64,000 bases of DNA from Euborellia annulipes (lineage: Eukaryota; Arthropoda; Insecta; Dermaptera; Anisolabididae), in assembly GCA_023213315.1 (NCBI GenBank), contig JAKCPI010005674.1, positions 42,475 through 106,474 of the forward strand, given 5' to 3'. Within the stretch, counting starts at the first letter, position 1, and every line of letters begins with the position of its first letter. The translations under genes were made by a program, and so were the position numbers. Positions 24,301-38,404 of this stretch are shown in pieces. The notes beneath the pieces were generated by a model, which worked only from the letters and a program-made list of their open reading frames with translations, made no database searches and had not been told where the DNA came from.

Positions 24301-25999
24301 CATTTTTTCTAAATAAAATAAATTAAAATTAATAAAAACAAATACTAATAAAATATCTTTAAAGATGTTTAATAAAAGAAAAACAAATTTGAGAATCTAC
24401 AAGTTCACAAAGCACAGTGAAATATGTACGGAACATGGAATGGAAAATGATCTATGCAGCTATGGTTGGGATCAGGGAATGCATCAGGGATGCATATTGC
24501 TTTCCAAACGAAGGGAAGGGGCTTTGGTGGGCGGGGTCAAGGCGCGACGCTAGCGACAGAGGCGGACTGGCGGAACAACTTTTCAGCTGTCAAATCCTGT
24601 GAGTTACAACCCCATGAATGCATCAGGGATGCATGTTGCTTTCCAAACGAAGGGAAGGGGCTTTGGTGGGCGGGGTCAAGGCGCGACGCTAGCGACAGAG
24701 GCGGACTGGCGGAACAACTTTTCAGCTGTCAAATCCTGTGAGTTACAACCCCATGGTAGTGGGATAGCCCTTGACTAGTGTTAATCCACGATGCTCTTCG
24801 TAAAAAAATCAAAGCGTTCTCATTTGCTTGGCAACCATCATGGTCGCCGGTCACCTCGTCCTCTCTCTCGTCATTGTTCATCGTTTTTACTTAGGTATTT
24901 CAATTCAAAATTGATAATTATTTATTCATAATACTCTTTAGTGGCTAAATATTTATAATTAATATTAAATTTTAAAAATTCACAATTTTAGTGTTGATCG
25001 CATGCATCCTTTAATATTTTCTTGTTTTTTTTTTGTTCTTGGACTTAGTTATTTTTTCTGGAAATTTTTATTTTTACTCTTTACTTAAAAAAAAAATAAA
25101 TATTTCGTGTGCTATTAAGCTATCTCTTGAAACAGTCGAAAAATACTGATTAAAATATTGATTGTTTATCTACATTGGCTTCAATTATTAATCCCTCTCT
25201 CTCAATTATTTCACCTAAAGTCAAAGTAATATTAACATCTTTTTTTTGTCTTGATTTTGTTAGTAGTGAAGTGATTTTTCTATTCTTTTCTTATGGATTC
25301 TTGAATGGAATATTCCGAATCTTATATTGCCATAGCATACTAACAGGTCCATACTTGTTTATCTACATCTAATCTATTATCATATCGCTTGCTGAGAATC
25401 ATAGTGGCGAAAGTCAATTAGAGGAAAAGGCTTTTTTTTTTTAAGTTTTATAAACATATACATATACATTTAATTAATTCTCACCTTTTAAACTCACCCA
25501 CCATCATATTTTTTTTTTTTTTTGTAAATCACTTTTTTCCCATTCACACTCACATTCATACACCCATAGCACACAGTCTTTTCGGCAACTTAGGCCATTT
25601 AAAACATTAAACGATACCCGTTATTTGTAAATATATCCATTGAGGTCCAGGCATTCTTTTTGGTATCCAAATGGCTTAAATAAAATCATCGGACTGCCTG
25701 GGATCCGAACCCTCGACCCTTGGTGTACAAGGCAGGCGCGCTACGAACTACGCGAGAGAAGATGAGTGCAAGTGAGAGTGAGATAGGCACTGGTCTCTGT
25801 CCATCTAGGCAACCCATTTTCTCCGAAACAATAAAGACAGAAATAAAATTAAAAAAAAAAAACAATAAAATTATTTTCATTTAAATTAAATATTTTCGAG
25901 ATTTATATATTTGAATTAGATATTAGTATCCAAAACATCTCGATTCTTTTCGGACTTAACTAACAATTGTAAGTCAGAGAGATATATATCTAACAATGT

Positions 26000-26051
<52 letters not shown>

Positions 26052-29000
26052 GCTGTGAGTGTTATTTATTGGCGAGGCCAAACATCCCATGGCCCCCGGG
26101 AATCGAACCCAGGATCTCCAGCCTTTCCTGGGCATAGGCGTCCATTGCACCAGGCCACCGGACCCTCGACCTACACCAATGTTTTGAATCTAATTCAAAT
26201 ATATAAATCTCGAAAATATTTAAATATAATGGAACCCCACGCACGGCCTTAAAGGATTTGCTGCTTACAGTAGTGTGTTAGAGCAGACCCCCCCTCTACT
26301 GGTTTTAACAAGCGACGCACAAGTGGAAAATTTTTCTTTAAAGTTTAAATTAAAATTAAATATTAAATTAAAATATATATTTAATTTTTAATTTTAAAAT
26401 TTTAAAACAACATGAAAGTTTAAATTTATTAAAAGTTTTCCACTTTTTAGTTACTAGTTAGTGACTTATACGACCAACTGCATATAAGGGAAGTGAGTTT
26501 TATTGAGTGTAGGTCGAGGGTCCGGTAGCCTGGTGCAATGAAAGGACGCTTTACCTATGCCCCGAAAGGCTGGAGATCCTGGGTTCGGATTCCCGGGGGG
26601 CCATGGGATGTTTGGCCTCTCCAATAAATAACACCAGCTATGTTAGATAATAATTGATTTATATTAATCGAAAGAAACTGAAAAAAGTACATCAGTAAAG
26701 TACTAGTACTTTTTGGCCAATTTCGATTAAAAGCTTATTTACACGAGTCCGGGGGGGGGGGGGTGCCTAACCCAAACATAAAATTTCAACCTCCCCCAGC
26801 TCATTTCCCTTCATAGTCAAAAATGTCCACACAGACACACACACATACCAATTAAAACATGCCTATCCATCAAACTCTCGACATCGAATTTTTGACATGA
26901 TCGCAATACTTTTTCTCTCTATATATTTCATATATAGGGTAAGAGAAAGTAAAAAAATCTAAAACAATTTTTTTGTACAGTATATCGAAACAAAAAACTC
27001 ATTATTTTTCGAAAACGACTAATCGTGATTTTTTTCAATTTCATAGATTTCCTCGCACCTCCCCCCACCCCCACCCAGTAAACTGAAATACTTAAAGATT
27101 TACTCACCCAAATATGAACTTTAACCGGTAAATAATAAACCCGTTATCATTAACTTAAACTTTTTTTGTTTCCGCCAATGTCAGAAATAATCTTTTTTTT
27201 TCACATTTGAATGCCACTTGTCGTGCACAATGTCTAAGATAACCACATTTATGCATTTTTTTTTCAATTAATTCTTCACAAAGAGAACAAAAATTCTAAA
27301 TTCTTCGCAAAAAAGAGGATAAAAAACTCACATCAAAGTCTTTTTAAAAAAACCATATTAGCAGGCCCAACCTGTGCTTATTTAATGTTCTAAGCTATTT
27401 TATTTGGCTGTGCCATTTATGAGAATGTATTCCAACATTTTAACTATTAAAATTAGAAATTTATCAAAAAAAAAAATAATATTTAAACACACAGGTGAAC
27501 AGTGATTTTGCTGTCTGTTGCTTGAAGCTATTACTGGAGTATTTTGGTAGCAATGAGTCCAGAAAATGCCATCAGTTTTACCCCCACCCCCACCGTCAAG
27601 TCTAGTTCTAGAGCTGCGTTCTCTGGCTAGGCGGAAAGCCTCTGGCTGCCCATCTTTTAGGCGCTTTGCTTTGTCTCCGATGAGCAGAGCTCATAGGAAT
27701 AAACTTAAAATAGATTTTCACGAATGAATGATTTTTGGAAAGCTAAGGAACTATAGAAAAATCGTAAAAATATGTTTTTTGCATCCAGGGATCAGAAAAA
27801 TTGTATTAGGGGTGTCCAAAGTAAAGAAAAAATTAAAAAAATCTGGTGTGACTGGCGCACAGCACACAACTTTCTCTTACCTTCGGTAATCGAAAGTTGT
27901 GTACTGTGCTTGTCACACCAGATTTTTTGTGTCGACATATATTTAGTTCCCGACAGTACGGAACATTTGAATTCAGATGTAAAATTTATAAGTATGGCAA
28001 AATATTTATATTTTGTTACCATGGCAACCATTTCTACTATCTTTCCTATGAAATACAAGAGTAAAGTGGTCTTCAGAAGATTTCAATCGCAAAATGAGAA
28101 TATACATTTTAAAGAGCATCTAAAAAATAATTGATTTTGAATTTTAAAAAAAAATCGTTGGAGCAAATTTTGAGAAAATCGAAAAAAACTGAAAAAGTAC
28201 ATCAGTAAAGTACTAGTAATCTTTGGCCGATTTTGATTAAAAGCTTATTTTTCCGGTCCCGGGGGGTGTTTAAGTTAAATATAGAATTTCAACCTCGTAG
28301 CTCAATTCCTTCATGCTTAAAATTGAACACAGACACACCCACCCACCCACCCATCCACCCACCCACCCACAGACAGACCATGTCGCGAAAACCACTTTTA
28401 CTTTCTCTTACCTATGTATATATGTAATATATATATAGAGAGAAAGTATTGGATTCATGTCAAAAATTCGATGTCGAGATTTTGATGGATCTTCACGTTT
28501 TGAGGTCTCCTGAATCCAAAAAGTGGTTTTCGCGACATGGTCTGTCTGTCTGTGTGTCTGTGTGTCTGTCTGTCTGTGTGTCTGTCTGTGTGTCTGTGAA
28601 CAAGATATCTCAAGAACGAAAAGACCTAGGAAGTTGAAATTTTATATTTAAGCTAGGCACCCCCATGGGACGTGACACGAAGCTTTTGAACAAAATCGAC
28701 CAAAAAGTACTAGTACTTTACTGATTCACTTTTTCAGTTTTTTTTCGATTTTCTCAAAATTTGCTCCAACGATTTTTTTTAAAATTCAAAAATCAATTAT
28801 TTTTTAGATTCTCTTTAAAATGTATATTCTCATTTTGTGATTGAAATCTTCTGAAGACCACTTTACTCTTGTACTCCATAGAAAAGATAGGAGAAATGGT
28901 TGCCATGGTAACAAAATATAAACATTTTGCCATACTTATAAATTTTACATCTTGAAAATCGAATGTACCATACTGTCGGAAACTAAATACATGTCGACAC

Positions 29001-32000
29001 AAAAAATCTGGTGTGACAAGCACAGTGCACAACTTTCGATTACCGAAGGTAAGAGAAAGTTGTGTGCTGTGCGCCAGTCACACCAGATTTTTACTTTCTC
29101 TTAGCCTATATATGAAATATATAGGAGAGAAAGTATTGCGATCATGTCAAAAATTCGATGTCGAGATTTTGATGGATATACATGTTTTGAGGTCCCCTGA
29201 GTCCAAAAAAGTGGGTCCCGCAAATTGGTCGTGTGTGTGTGTATGTATGTGTGTGTGTCTGTATGTGTGAACAGATTTTTAGCATGAAGGAATTGAGCTA
29301 CCGGATTGAAATTTTATATTTAACTTAGGTACCTTCCCACACGCTCAAAATAAGCTTTTGAACAAAATCGGCCAAAAAGTACTAGTACTTTACTGATGTA
29401 CTTTTTCAGTTTTTTTCGATTTTCTCAAAATTCCCTCCAAGGATTTTTTTTAAAATTCATAAATGAACTATTTTTTAGATGCTCTTTAAAATGTATATTC
29501 TCATTTTGCCGTTGAAATCTTCTGAAGACCACTTTACTCTTGTTCTTCATAGGAAAGATAGAAATGGTTGCCATGGTAACGGAATTTAAATCTTTTTCTT
29601 TTTTATTAGATTAAAAATCAATTATTATTTAAATTCCCATTTATTTTAAATTTATTTGTGTCTTTAATTGTTTCAAAGAAAACATATATGTCTCTCTCTC
29701 ACTTGCAAACATTATCGTCTCTCTCTACTCTTTTTAAATTCCCTTTCCTCCTCATCTTCGCATAGGAACAATGTTAATTTCCTATAGGGATTTGTATGTT
29801 AATTTCGATTCAAAAGGGGTCCCCTTTGGAACTTTTAGGCATTTAAAATTTTTTTTTCCAATTCTTATGAAATTTTGTATTTATTTACGATTCTATATTC
29901 TATATCTATCTATATATATAAAAATGAAATGGGAAAAATGTATGTATGTATGTAAATATGTATGTATATGTTCTATAGAAATCCACAATTTTCAATGAAT
30001 CCATTTGAAATTAAGTACACCTATAATACATGGCTCTGGGAGTAACGTAGTAATAATTTGAATCTCTTAAATGTTTTGGAAAATTAATTATAATCAAATT
30101 TCTTCAATATGGAAGCACAAAATCAACAAGTTGGCTAGGAAATTAGAGAGCGTCCTTTATGCTCTGAGAACCAGCTTCCTACCTGACTATGGGCTGGGGG
30201 TGGGGGCTACGCAGCAGTTGAAAAACGAAGAGACGACTCAGGTGACTGACCCTTTAAACAGTCATAAACAGACCCTTTTGTGCTGTGCCCAGTCGGTACC
30301 CTCGCCTCGCTTGAATATAAGATCCTTCCTTAACATCTTAACACTTGCATTGCAACAAGAAATATCCCAAATTGGGAATATACTTGCTCGCCGAAGGCGA
30401 GCAAGGTCCAGGGGGCGCAGCCCCCTGGCTAGGGAAAGCCCGCCGAAGGCGGGCTTTGCGACTATTGTGTATAAAATGTCCAAATATGAGATTAAAATTT
30501 TGACAAATAACCATAGTTTATTTGGAGCAGTCAACAATTAAAATGCAAGTTTGAAACTAAGGTGCTATCGGAAACTAAATATATCTCGACACAAAAAATC
30601 TGGTGTGACCAGCACAGTGCGCAACTTTCTCTTACCGAAGGGTAAGAGAAAGTTGTGTGCTGTGCGCCAGTCACACCAGATTTTTTGGATTCAGGGACCT
30701 CAAAACGTGAAGATCCATCAAAATCTCGACATCGAATTTTTGACATGAATCCAATACTTTCTCTCTATATATATATTACATACTAGACGCAAAGCCCCGC
30801 CTTCGGCGGGGCTCTCCGTCTAGCCAGGGGGCTGCGCCCCTGGACCCCCTTGCTCGCCTACTTATATACGTACCGGTACATACATTTTCCCTTTTCATTT
30901 TTATAATATATAGATTATTTTAGCGGTTAATTATTCATGAACTTAAGATTTTTTGTGAATCATATCCTTTCCGGGACTCTCCCGGTACACAGACAAAAAA
31001 TTCACGCCGATATTTTAGAATTCAAAATGTAAATAAATAAAAAAAAATCGTAAACATGGGTAAATATTTATATTTTGTTACCATGGCAACTATTTCTCCT
31101 AATTTTTATTTTTTTCTTATTTTAACGGTTAATTACTCATTAACTTATTGTTATTTGTGAAACCAAACCTGTCCGGGATTCTCACAAACATACACAGAAA
31201 ATTTCATCATAATTGGTTCAGTCGTTTAGGAGGAGTTCAGTCACATACACACGTACAGAAGAATTATATATATAAAGATATACATAGGTAAGAGAAAGTA
31301 AAAATTCAATTTTCTAAGCTTTTAGCTGTTTGCTGCACGTATAAATGTCTTCCGATTGGGCTGGAACTTAAAATCTATATGTATTATAACTATCTGTATA
31401 TTTTTAAGGGGTGTCGCCTTAAAAAATCCAGGTAATTCAAAATAAGAGCCGCTTTTTTCTATAGTTCTAAAAGTAGACGTAATGGGGGGGGGGGGTAAGG
31501 GGGCAACTGATGGCATTTTTGGAATCAGGACTACCCAAATACTCAGCAATAGCTTCAAATACCCCGGCAACAAAAAAAAAGTTATTTTTTGTTCTCTTGT
31601 TTAATAGATGAAATGGAAATGTACTTATATCGTTTCTCAAATAACTTTCAATCCAGATGAGATATCAATCAATTTGTTCCCAGATAATATTAAGAGGTGG
31701 GTTTTGAAATTCCTACTCCAAGGGCTCGAAATTTCCATTTAGGCTAAAATGATGTCCAATAGGACCGTTTAGTTTAAACTGTTATGTCAAAAAGTTTTGA
31801 AAATCATGAATTATGTTCCGAGAGACGAGATTTTTCGAAATATTAACTCACTAGCATCTAATCCCCATTTGGGGTAAAATTAACTTTCTTTACCCTTTAT
31901 ATGAAATATATAGGAAGTAGTGGATTCATGTCAAAAATTCGATGTCGAGGTTTTGATGAATATACACGTTTTAAGGTCCCCTGAATCCAAAAAAGTGGTT

Positions 32001-35000
32001 TTCTCGACATGGTCTGTCTGTGTGTCTGTCTGTCTGTGAACAAAATATCTCAAGAACGAAAAGAGCTAGGAGGTTGAAATTTTACATTTAAGTTAGGTAC
32101 TGTACCTTCCTGGGACGTGACACGAAGCTTTTGAACAAAATCGGCCAAAGTGTACTAGTACTTTACTGATGTACTTTTTCAGTTTTTTTTCGATTTTCTC
32201 AAAATTCGCTCCAACGATTTTGTTTAAAATTCAAAAATCAATTATTTTTCAGATGCTCTTTAAAATGAATATTCTCATTTTGCCATTGAAATCTTCTGAA
32301 GACCACTTTACTCTTCTACTCCATAGAAAAGATAGGAGAAATGGTTGCCATGATGACAAAATATAAATTTTACATCTTGAATTCAAATGTACTCTACTCT
32401 CGGAAACTAAATATATCTCAACACAAAAAATCTGGTGCGACCATCACACCAGATTTTTAAACATCTTTTGGTTTGCGCTTAAAAATTATCTTAACAAACA
32501 CAAAAATATTAATATTAATTATTTTAGATAGCGATTTTTCACCCCCTCCCTCGACTACGATTATAATACTTTCTCTTTATATACTATGCATACGAGAAAG
32601 TAATAAACAATTTAAAAAAAAAAAATATTTATGAAATTATTACGCTTTTATGTGCGAAATACTTATTATCTTTTTGCCATTAACTTAACATTAATTACAA
32701 TATTCCCATTTTCCTGCAATCGTCCATGACAACTCTTTTAATTAAAAAATAAAATTTATGTTCTACATGAAAGGAAAAACGAAATATGAGAGATAAATAG
32801 TTCAATTTATGTTAATTGAGAAAGAAAGTAATTAAAGCGTTGAAAATTAAAGAGACATTCGAAAATATATTCATTTGATTACATTTCCAAACATTTGACA
32901 TCTCTGTTATCTTTGACATTAAATGTTAACTTTAAAACAACCAATTATAAAATAATCACAAACTTTCCTCAATTAAATTGATTACTGTTTACCTAATATG
33001 GTGAATAATAATCATCAAATATATGCAGCCTTTTAGTATATTATTCATCATTCATTTTTTCTCCTAATTTCACCCTTTATTAAAATTTCTCTCAAGTGTG
33101 ACGTTTTATATTTATTTAAAAAAATAGCGCATTTTTATCAGAGATGGCAACTAATTTTTTTTTGAGATCGGCATTACTTTGAATTAGATTTTCAGTAATC
33201 CTCTCATAGAAAGCTTTGTTTATATTGAAAAATCTAATAGCTAAACGTTAACTATAATATTTTTGAACAAATAATAATGAACCAAATATACAAAAAAAAG
33301 TAAATATTTATTTTATTTTGATTGAAATGATTAGGGCCGCCGATGGGCTTTAGCTGGCAATTGCTCCCCCCCCCCCTCGCCTTCCAGAAAAATAAACAGG
33401 CATTCATCAATATAATTAGTTTTTGCGGAGTGTTTGTTGGATGGAATTCGCTAGACCAGTAATTTCCAACTGGTGGTCCGCGAAGGAGTCCCAAGTGGCC
33501 CGCGGGTGTCATTACTAAAAAAAATTGATTGTAAATTTATAAAAATTATTATTATTAAACAAGGCTTTCTATGAGATTTGCCCCATTTTTTGTCTTATTT
33601 TATGAACATTTTATTGAATAGTATTGTGTATTCAAAAAGAAAATGTCCTGTAAAGTTTTAGTCCATCGTTGAGATAGCTCATTTGGTTGCGGGAATATTG
33701 AAGAAAAATTTTGTGAGGTTGAGTGCACATTTTCTTTTTTTTTTTTTAATCAAAAAAATCAACTCAACGGATTTGAAATTCGTATGGTGATATTTTCGAA
33801 AAAGGCACCCCCCCCCCCGATACCCCTAAAAAATACTTTCCCAATATTTCAACAAAAAAAACGGTAGATTCCACATTGCCATTTATATTATAATCTATGA
33901 AAATCAATGAAGTCAGTGGCTGTTTTTCTATAGACAGGAGAAGGAGTAGGTGCAGCCAAAAAACAAAAGCCTCCGATTCAATACAATTTAATGAGACGTT
34001 TCGGGTGAATTTCATCTACCCATCGTAAGTCCTTCAAAATTGTTAAAAGTCCCGGAGTTGGTCAATAGGGCAATACATGTAAATTTATTTATCATATGTC
34101 CTGGCGATGTGGACCATCGTATTTATTTAGTGAGAATGATATTTTTTTTATATTATTGTTCTTCTTTACGATAAAGAGAGTCAAAAATGGGAAAACATTT
34201 ATTTGGAATAAAAAAATTTAAGGTGCCATTCTCTTAAATTCGCCTTTAGCTTGATAGAATGTTTAGCTCTTATGTTTTCTTTTGTTTTATTGGCTATGTC
34301 AAAAAAAAAGTAATTGAGCTGTCTTGATGAAATTGAATTTCAACATTTCGGGGAATATATTTCCTAGTAAACGTATTTTTTAAGGAAAAATTTAATATTC
34401 TCCATTCCATGTCAAAGAAAAGAAAATATTGTTTTTTAATCATCTCTTAATATCCTGAAAATTCAAAATACCAGGTATATCCAAATATACCTTATATGTA
34501 TTTTCTTTTTTTTCCCCCTAAAATTTTTTAAACCAATTATTAAGGGGTGAAAAATTTTTTATCTTTTTTAAAAAAACTTTTGTTTTTAATTTTTTTGGGG
34601 GGCCCAATATTATAAAAATTTTTGTTCTCTAAAAAAGGCGAACAACATTTATAAATATTTTTTTATGATTTTAAAATTTACCTCTTATGTTCTAATACTG
34701 CATTAATAATATAATATGAGTATCAAAATATATCTCGATACAAAAAAATCTGCTGTGTTTCACACAATTTTATAATAATTCAAAGGTCACTCGCACCTGA
34801 CTTTTCACTAAATAATTTATATCTTAGAACGTCTTGACAGATTTATAAATTTTTGCACGGAACTCATTAATGTAAACTCCTAATTAGAGAAAATCGGTCA
34901 AGCTGTTAGAGAGTTGTAAATCATTCAACGAAAAAAATGGCGGAAATCGAGTGAAAAAAGCCCTTCCGGGCATTTGTTTTCAGGAACATAATTTTTTATT

Positions 35001-38000
35001 TCATCAATATAACCATCACCTGAATTATCTTCCTATGAAACAGAAACATCCTATATATTTTTGAATATATTAAAAAATATAAAATAAAATTTACTCACTT
35101 TGATTGACCATATTGTAGTCCTGTTGTGACTGCCCATGCTGTTGTCATTATCACAGGTACTCCCCAGCCCAGAAGGGTGTAGACACTGTAGTAAGATTTC
35201 TCCTGGAACACTGTAACTGTTCAAACAATCTCATTGTATATTTTTAGGAATTCAATAAAAAACAAACTTTTTCAATATTGGTGGTTCTTCAACTGTTAAT
35301 CATTTCGAGTATTCGTTAGACCACCAATGGATTATATCATGCAATGAAGATACAAATGTACTATAATTTTTACTCTTTTTTTTCTCCCAATCTCTCATCA
35401 TAAAGTAAAATCTTCCAATTTATTTATAAAATGAAGTTTTACTAACCTGTAATCATATTATGGAGATATAAACCCTCAATAAACATCCACATAAACATCG
35501 CCGTTCGTGCATATTCGAGGAGAACATATGAGGCTTCACAGAGTAGAGGCTAAAAATAATAACAAATTATTATATCTCTAGAGTATGTCGTGGTCCGCTA
35601 TAGCGAGGCCCTGGATCATCTACTCGAAATTCCTCTTTCCCAAGCAAGGGTGAACGAATTTATGCACCGGTTGGAAATATTAAACAAACAAACAAAAATT
35701 TTGTGCCAAGAACTATAAAAGCTCGAAACCGTCCTGAAAAATGAAAAGTTATTCTTACTGTATTGTCGATGCCTTGCCGGTTAGTGTGGACGTCAACCGC
35801 CACATGTGGAGCCATGACCTCAGCGACAGTGGCGGTTGTCGAAGATGTCTCGTCAGGATTATTGTCGGTCCCAATAGCCACGGCTGCTGCAGCTGCAACT
35901 ACAGGCGTGCTTGTACTACTTGGCGACGACTGTCCAGTTGATTCATTTGCGTTTGTACCACCTCCACCAGGGGAAGTGCTTCCATTCGGCGGACCAAGGA
36001 CTACAGGTTCTGAGGTAGTGGCATCTGCGGTCTCTGCTCCACGGATTATCGCTTGATCGATGTAGAGGGTGAGACGAATCACAACCTAAATGCCACCAAA
36101 AAGAAGATCAAGTACAAATTATACTTACGATAATTCAAAAAAAATAATCTTCCACAACATCTTGTCTATTTAATCAAATTATTATCTTTTTAAGAAATCA
36201 AGCAGAAGATGCATCCAGTTTATAGAAAAAACGTTTATTTGTTTTTAGAAATTATCATTATTAATTTAAAGCATGAAGGAATCGAGCTAGGAGGTTGAAA
36301 TTTTAGATTCAAGTAGGACCCCCCGCCCCAACGATTTTGATTAATAAATCAATTATTTTTTAGATGCTCTTTAAAATATATATTCTCATTTTACTCCTGA
36401 AATCTTATGAAGACCACTTTTAATATTATTAAAAATTTTCTGATCGTTTTAATTAATTCATCAATTTAATTATTATATTATCGACTCTCGGCTCGCTTGC
36501 GTAAATATTTTGATTCATTGAACTTATAACCTATTTACATTTAATAGCCTTTGAAAGAGTGAGTGGGGTGGAAAGAGAGGAGAAAGGCTTATTGCTCCCA
36601 TATTATGCAACTGGATGTAGCTAGGGGATGATGGTATATGCGCATGAGTAAATCAGGGGTAATCACCCGAGGACGATTTTAGGTTAACAACATCAGACAA
36701 GACCTAAGAAGATTTCCACTAAATTTTCCATGAATCTTTTTTATCCTCTTCCTGGCCCCTCGACTTAGGCAACCAAAAAATCAAATATTAGGATTAGGTG
36801 CGAATATTATAAACAGAAATAGTTCATAATCATGATCGACCTCAAAACCCAAATACCTTCGATAAGTAAAAATAATGATTTAAATTTGAATTTATTAATA
36901 GATCATTATTGTTTGGATACTTGTTAATATTACTATACAAATATTAAGGAAGGGGATCTCCTCTTTAACCGTTAGACATTCATTTCCAACCCAGTGTTAA
37001 TTAAACCATTATTTGAGTTAAACAAGTTGGGGTAACTGTATATACAAAAGGCCTATAATCTTGTATTTTGCATCTGCTTTATGGGGTTTCTAGAAATTTC
37101 TCTCAACCTCTGAAGTAGATTTGTAAATATTACTTCTGTATAAAAAGAAAAACATATTTATTTTTTATGTTCATTAAATAAATATGAAAGCGTTAATTTT
37201 TTTTTAATTAAACGTTTTTTTTTTGTTTAGTATTCTGCTTTAATAAACAGATAAATAACTCAGATAATTCGTTTTGTTATAAAATAACCAAGGAAAGTAA
37301 GCCTTCACAATAATTTTTGTTAAGTCTGAAACAACCACTTTATTGGAAAAAAATATTTTATTTAATGTTCTGCTCAATAAAATTTTAAATATGTCAAGCC
37401 TTTTGTAGAAAAATTATTTTAATTGCAAACAAGGAAAGATTTATTTTGCTAAAATATAAAAGGTCAAAATACTCGTAGATATATTTTGAAATATTTTTTT
37501 TAGAATAATATATTTAAAATTTTTTTTTTGGGGGGGTGACATTTCGCGAACCCCTAAGACATGGTCCGAAAGCCCCTAAGGGTTCGCGGACCACCTGTTG
37601 GGAACCATTGATTGGCTATATATATTGTAGATTTTGGATGATATCAATCAAAGGATAAGGATTATGTTACAAGTGATTAAAGTTGCTAAGTGATCTAATT
37701 ACATATATTATTATTATTATTATTATTATATTCTCCTACAAACCAAACGGGTTAAAAAAATTTATATTTTACAAAAAGATAATAGATAATGATATGAAAA
37801 AAAAAAAATTTTGCTATTTAAATAGTTTATTTAACACAATATTTTGTGAATATGTATCCAAAATAAGGAAATATACTCTCAAAATATGTTAAAAAATCTG
37901 GTGTGACTGGCACACAACTTTCTCTTACCTTCGGTAATCTGTATACTGTGCTTGTCATACCAGATTTTTTGTGTTGATATATATTTAAATTCCGACAGTA

Positions 38001-38372
38001 CGGTACTTTCGATTTTCAATATGTGAAAATATTTATATTTTTTACCATGGCAACCATTTCTCCTATCTTTCTTATGGAGTACAAGAGTAAAGTGGTCTTC
38101 AGAAGATTTCAATGGCGAGATTTCAAATTACGAGTAGAATATACATTTTAAAGAGCATCTAAAAAATAGCTGATTTATGAATTAAAAAAAAATCGTTGAA
38201 GTGAATTTTGAGAAAATGAAAAAAAAAAACTGAAAAAGTGCATCAGAAAAGTACTAGTACTTTTTGGTCGATTTTGTTCAAAAACTTCGTGTCACGTCCC
38301 ATGGGGGTGCCTAACTTAAATATAAAATTTCAACCTCCTAGCTCTTTTCTTTCTTGAGATATTTTGTTCACA

Positions 38373-38404
<32 letters not shown>

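Noticed and set aside
30071..30541. 156-codon open frame
   Set aside because: It spans the 3' half of the Helentron insertion and the adjoining TDH sequence, including GC-rich stem-loops, and matches no protein.
35578..35660. GC-balanced block in the short intron between PDFR exons 6 and 7 that can read [20 protein letters not shown]
   Set aside because: It has no acceptor in front of it, and direct joining of exon 6 (IDNT) to exon 7 (PLLC) matches other PDF receptors. It could still be a rare alternative exon.
33458..37612. A single 4.1-kb hAT element with ends at 33458 and 37605
   Set aside because: The end sequences match in type, but three PDFR exons lie between them and the flanking 8-mers differ, so they are treated as separate remnants.
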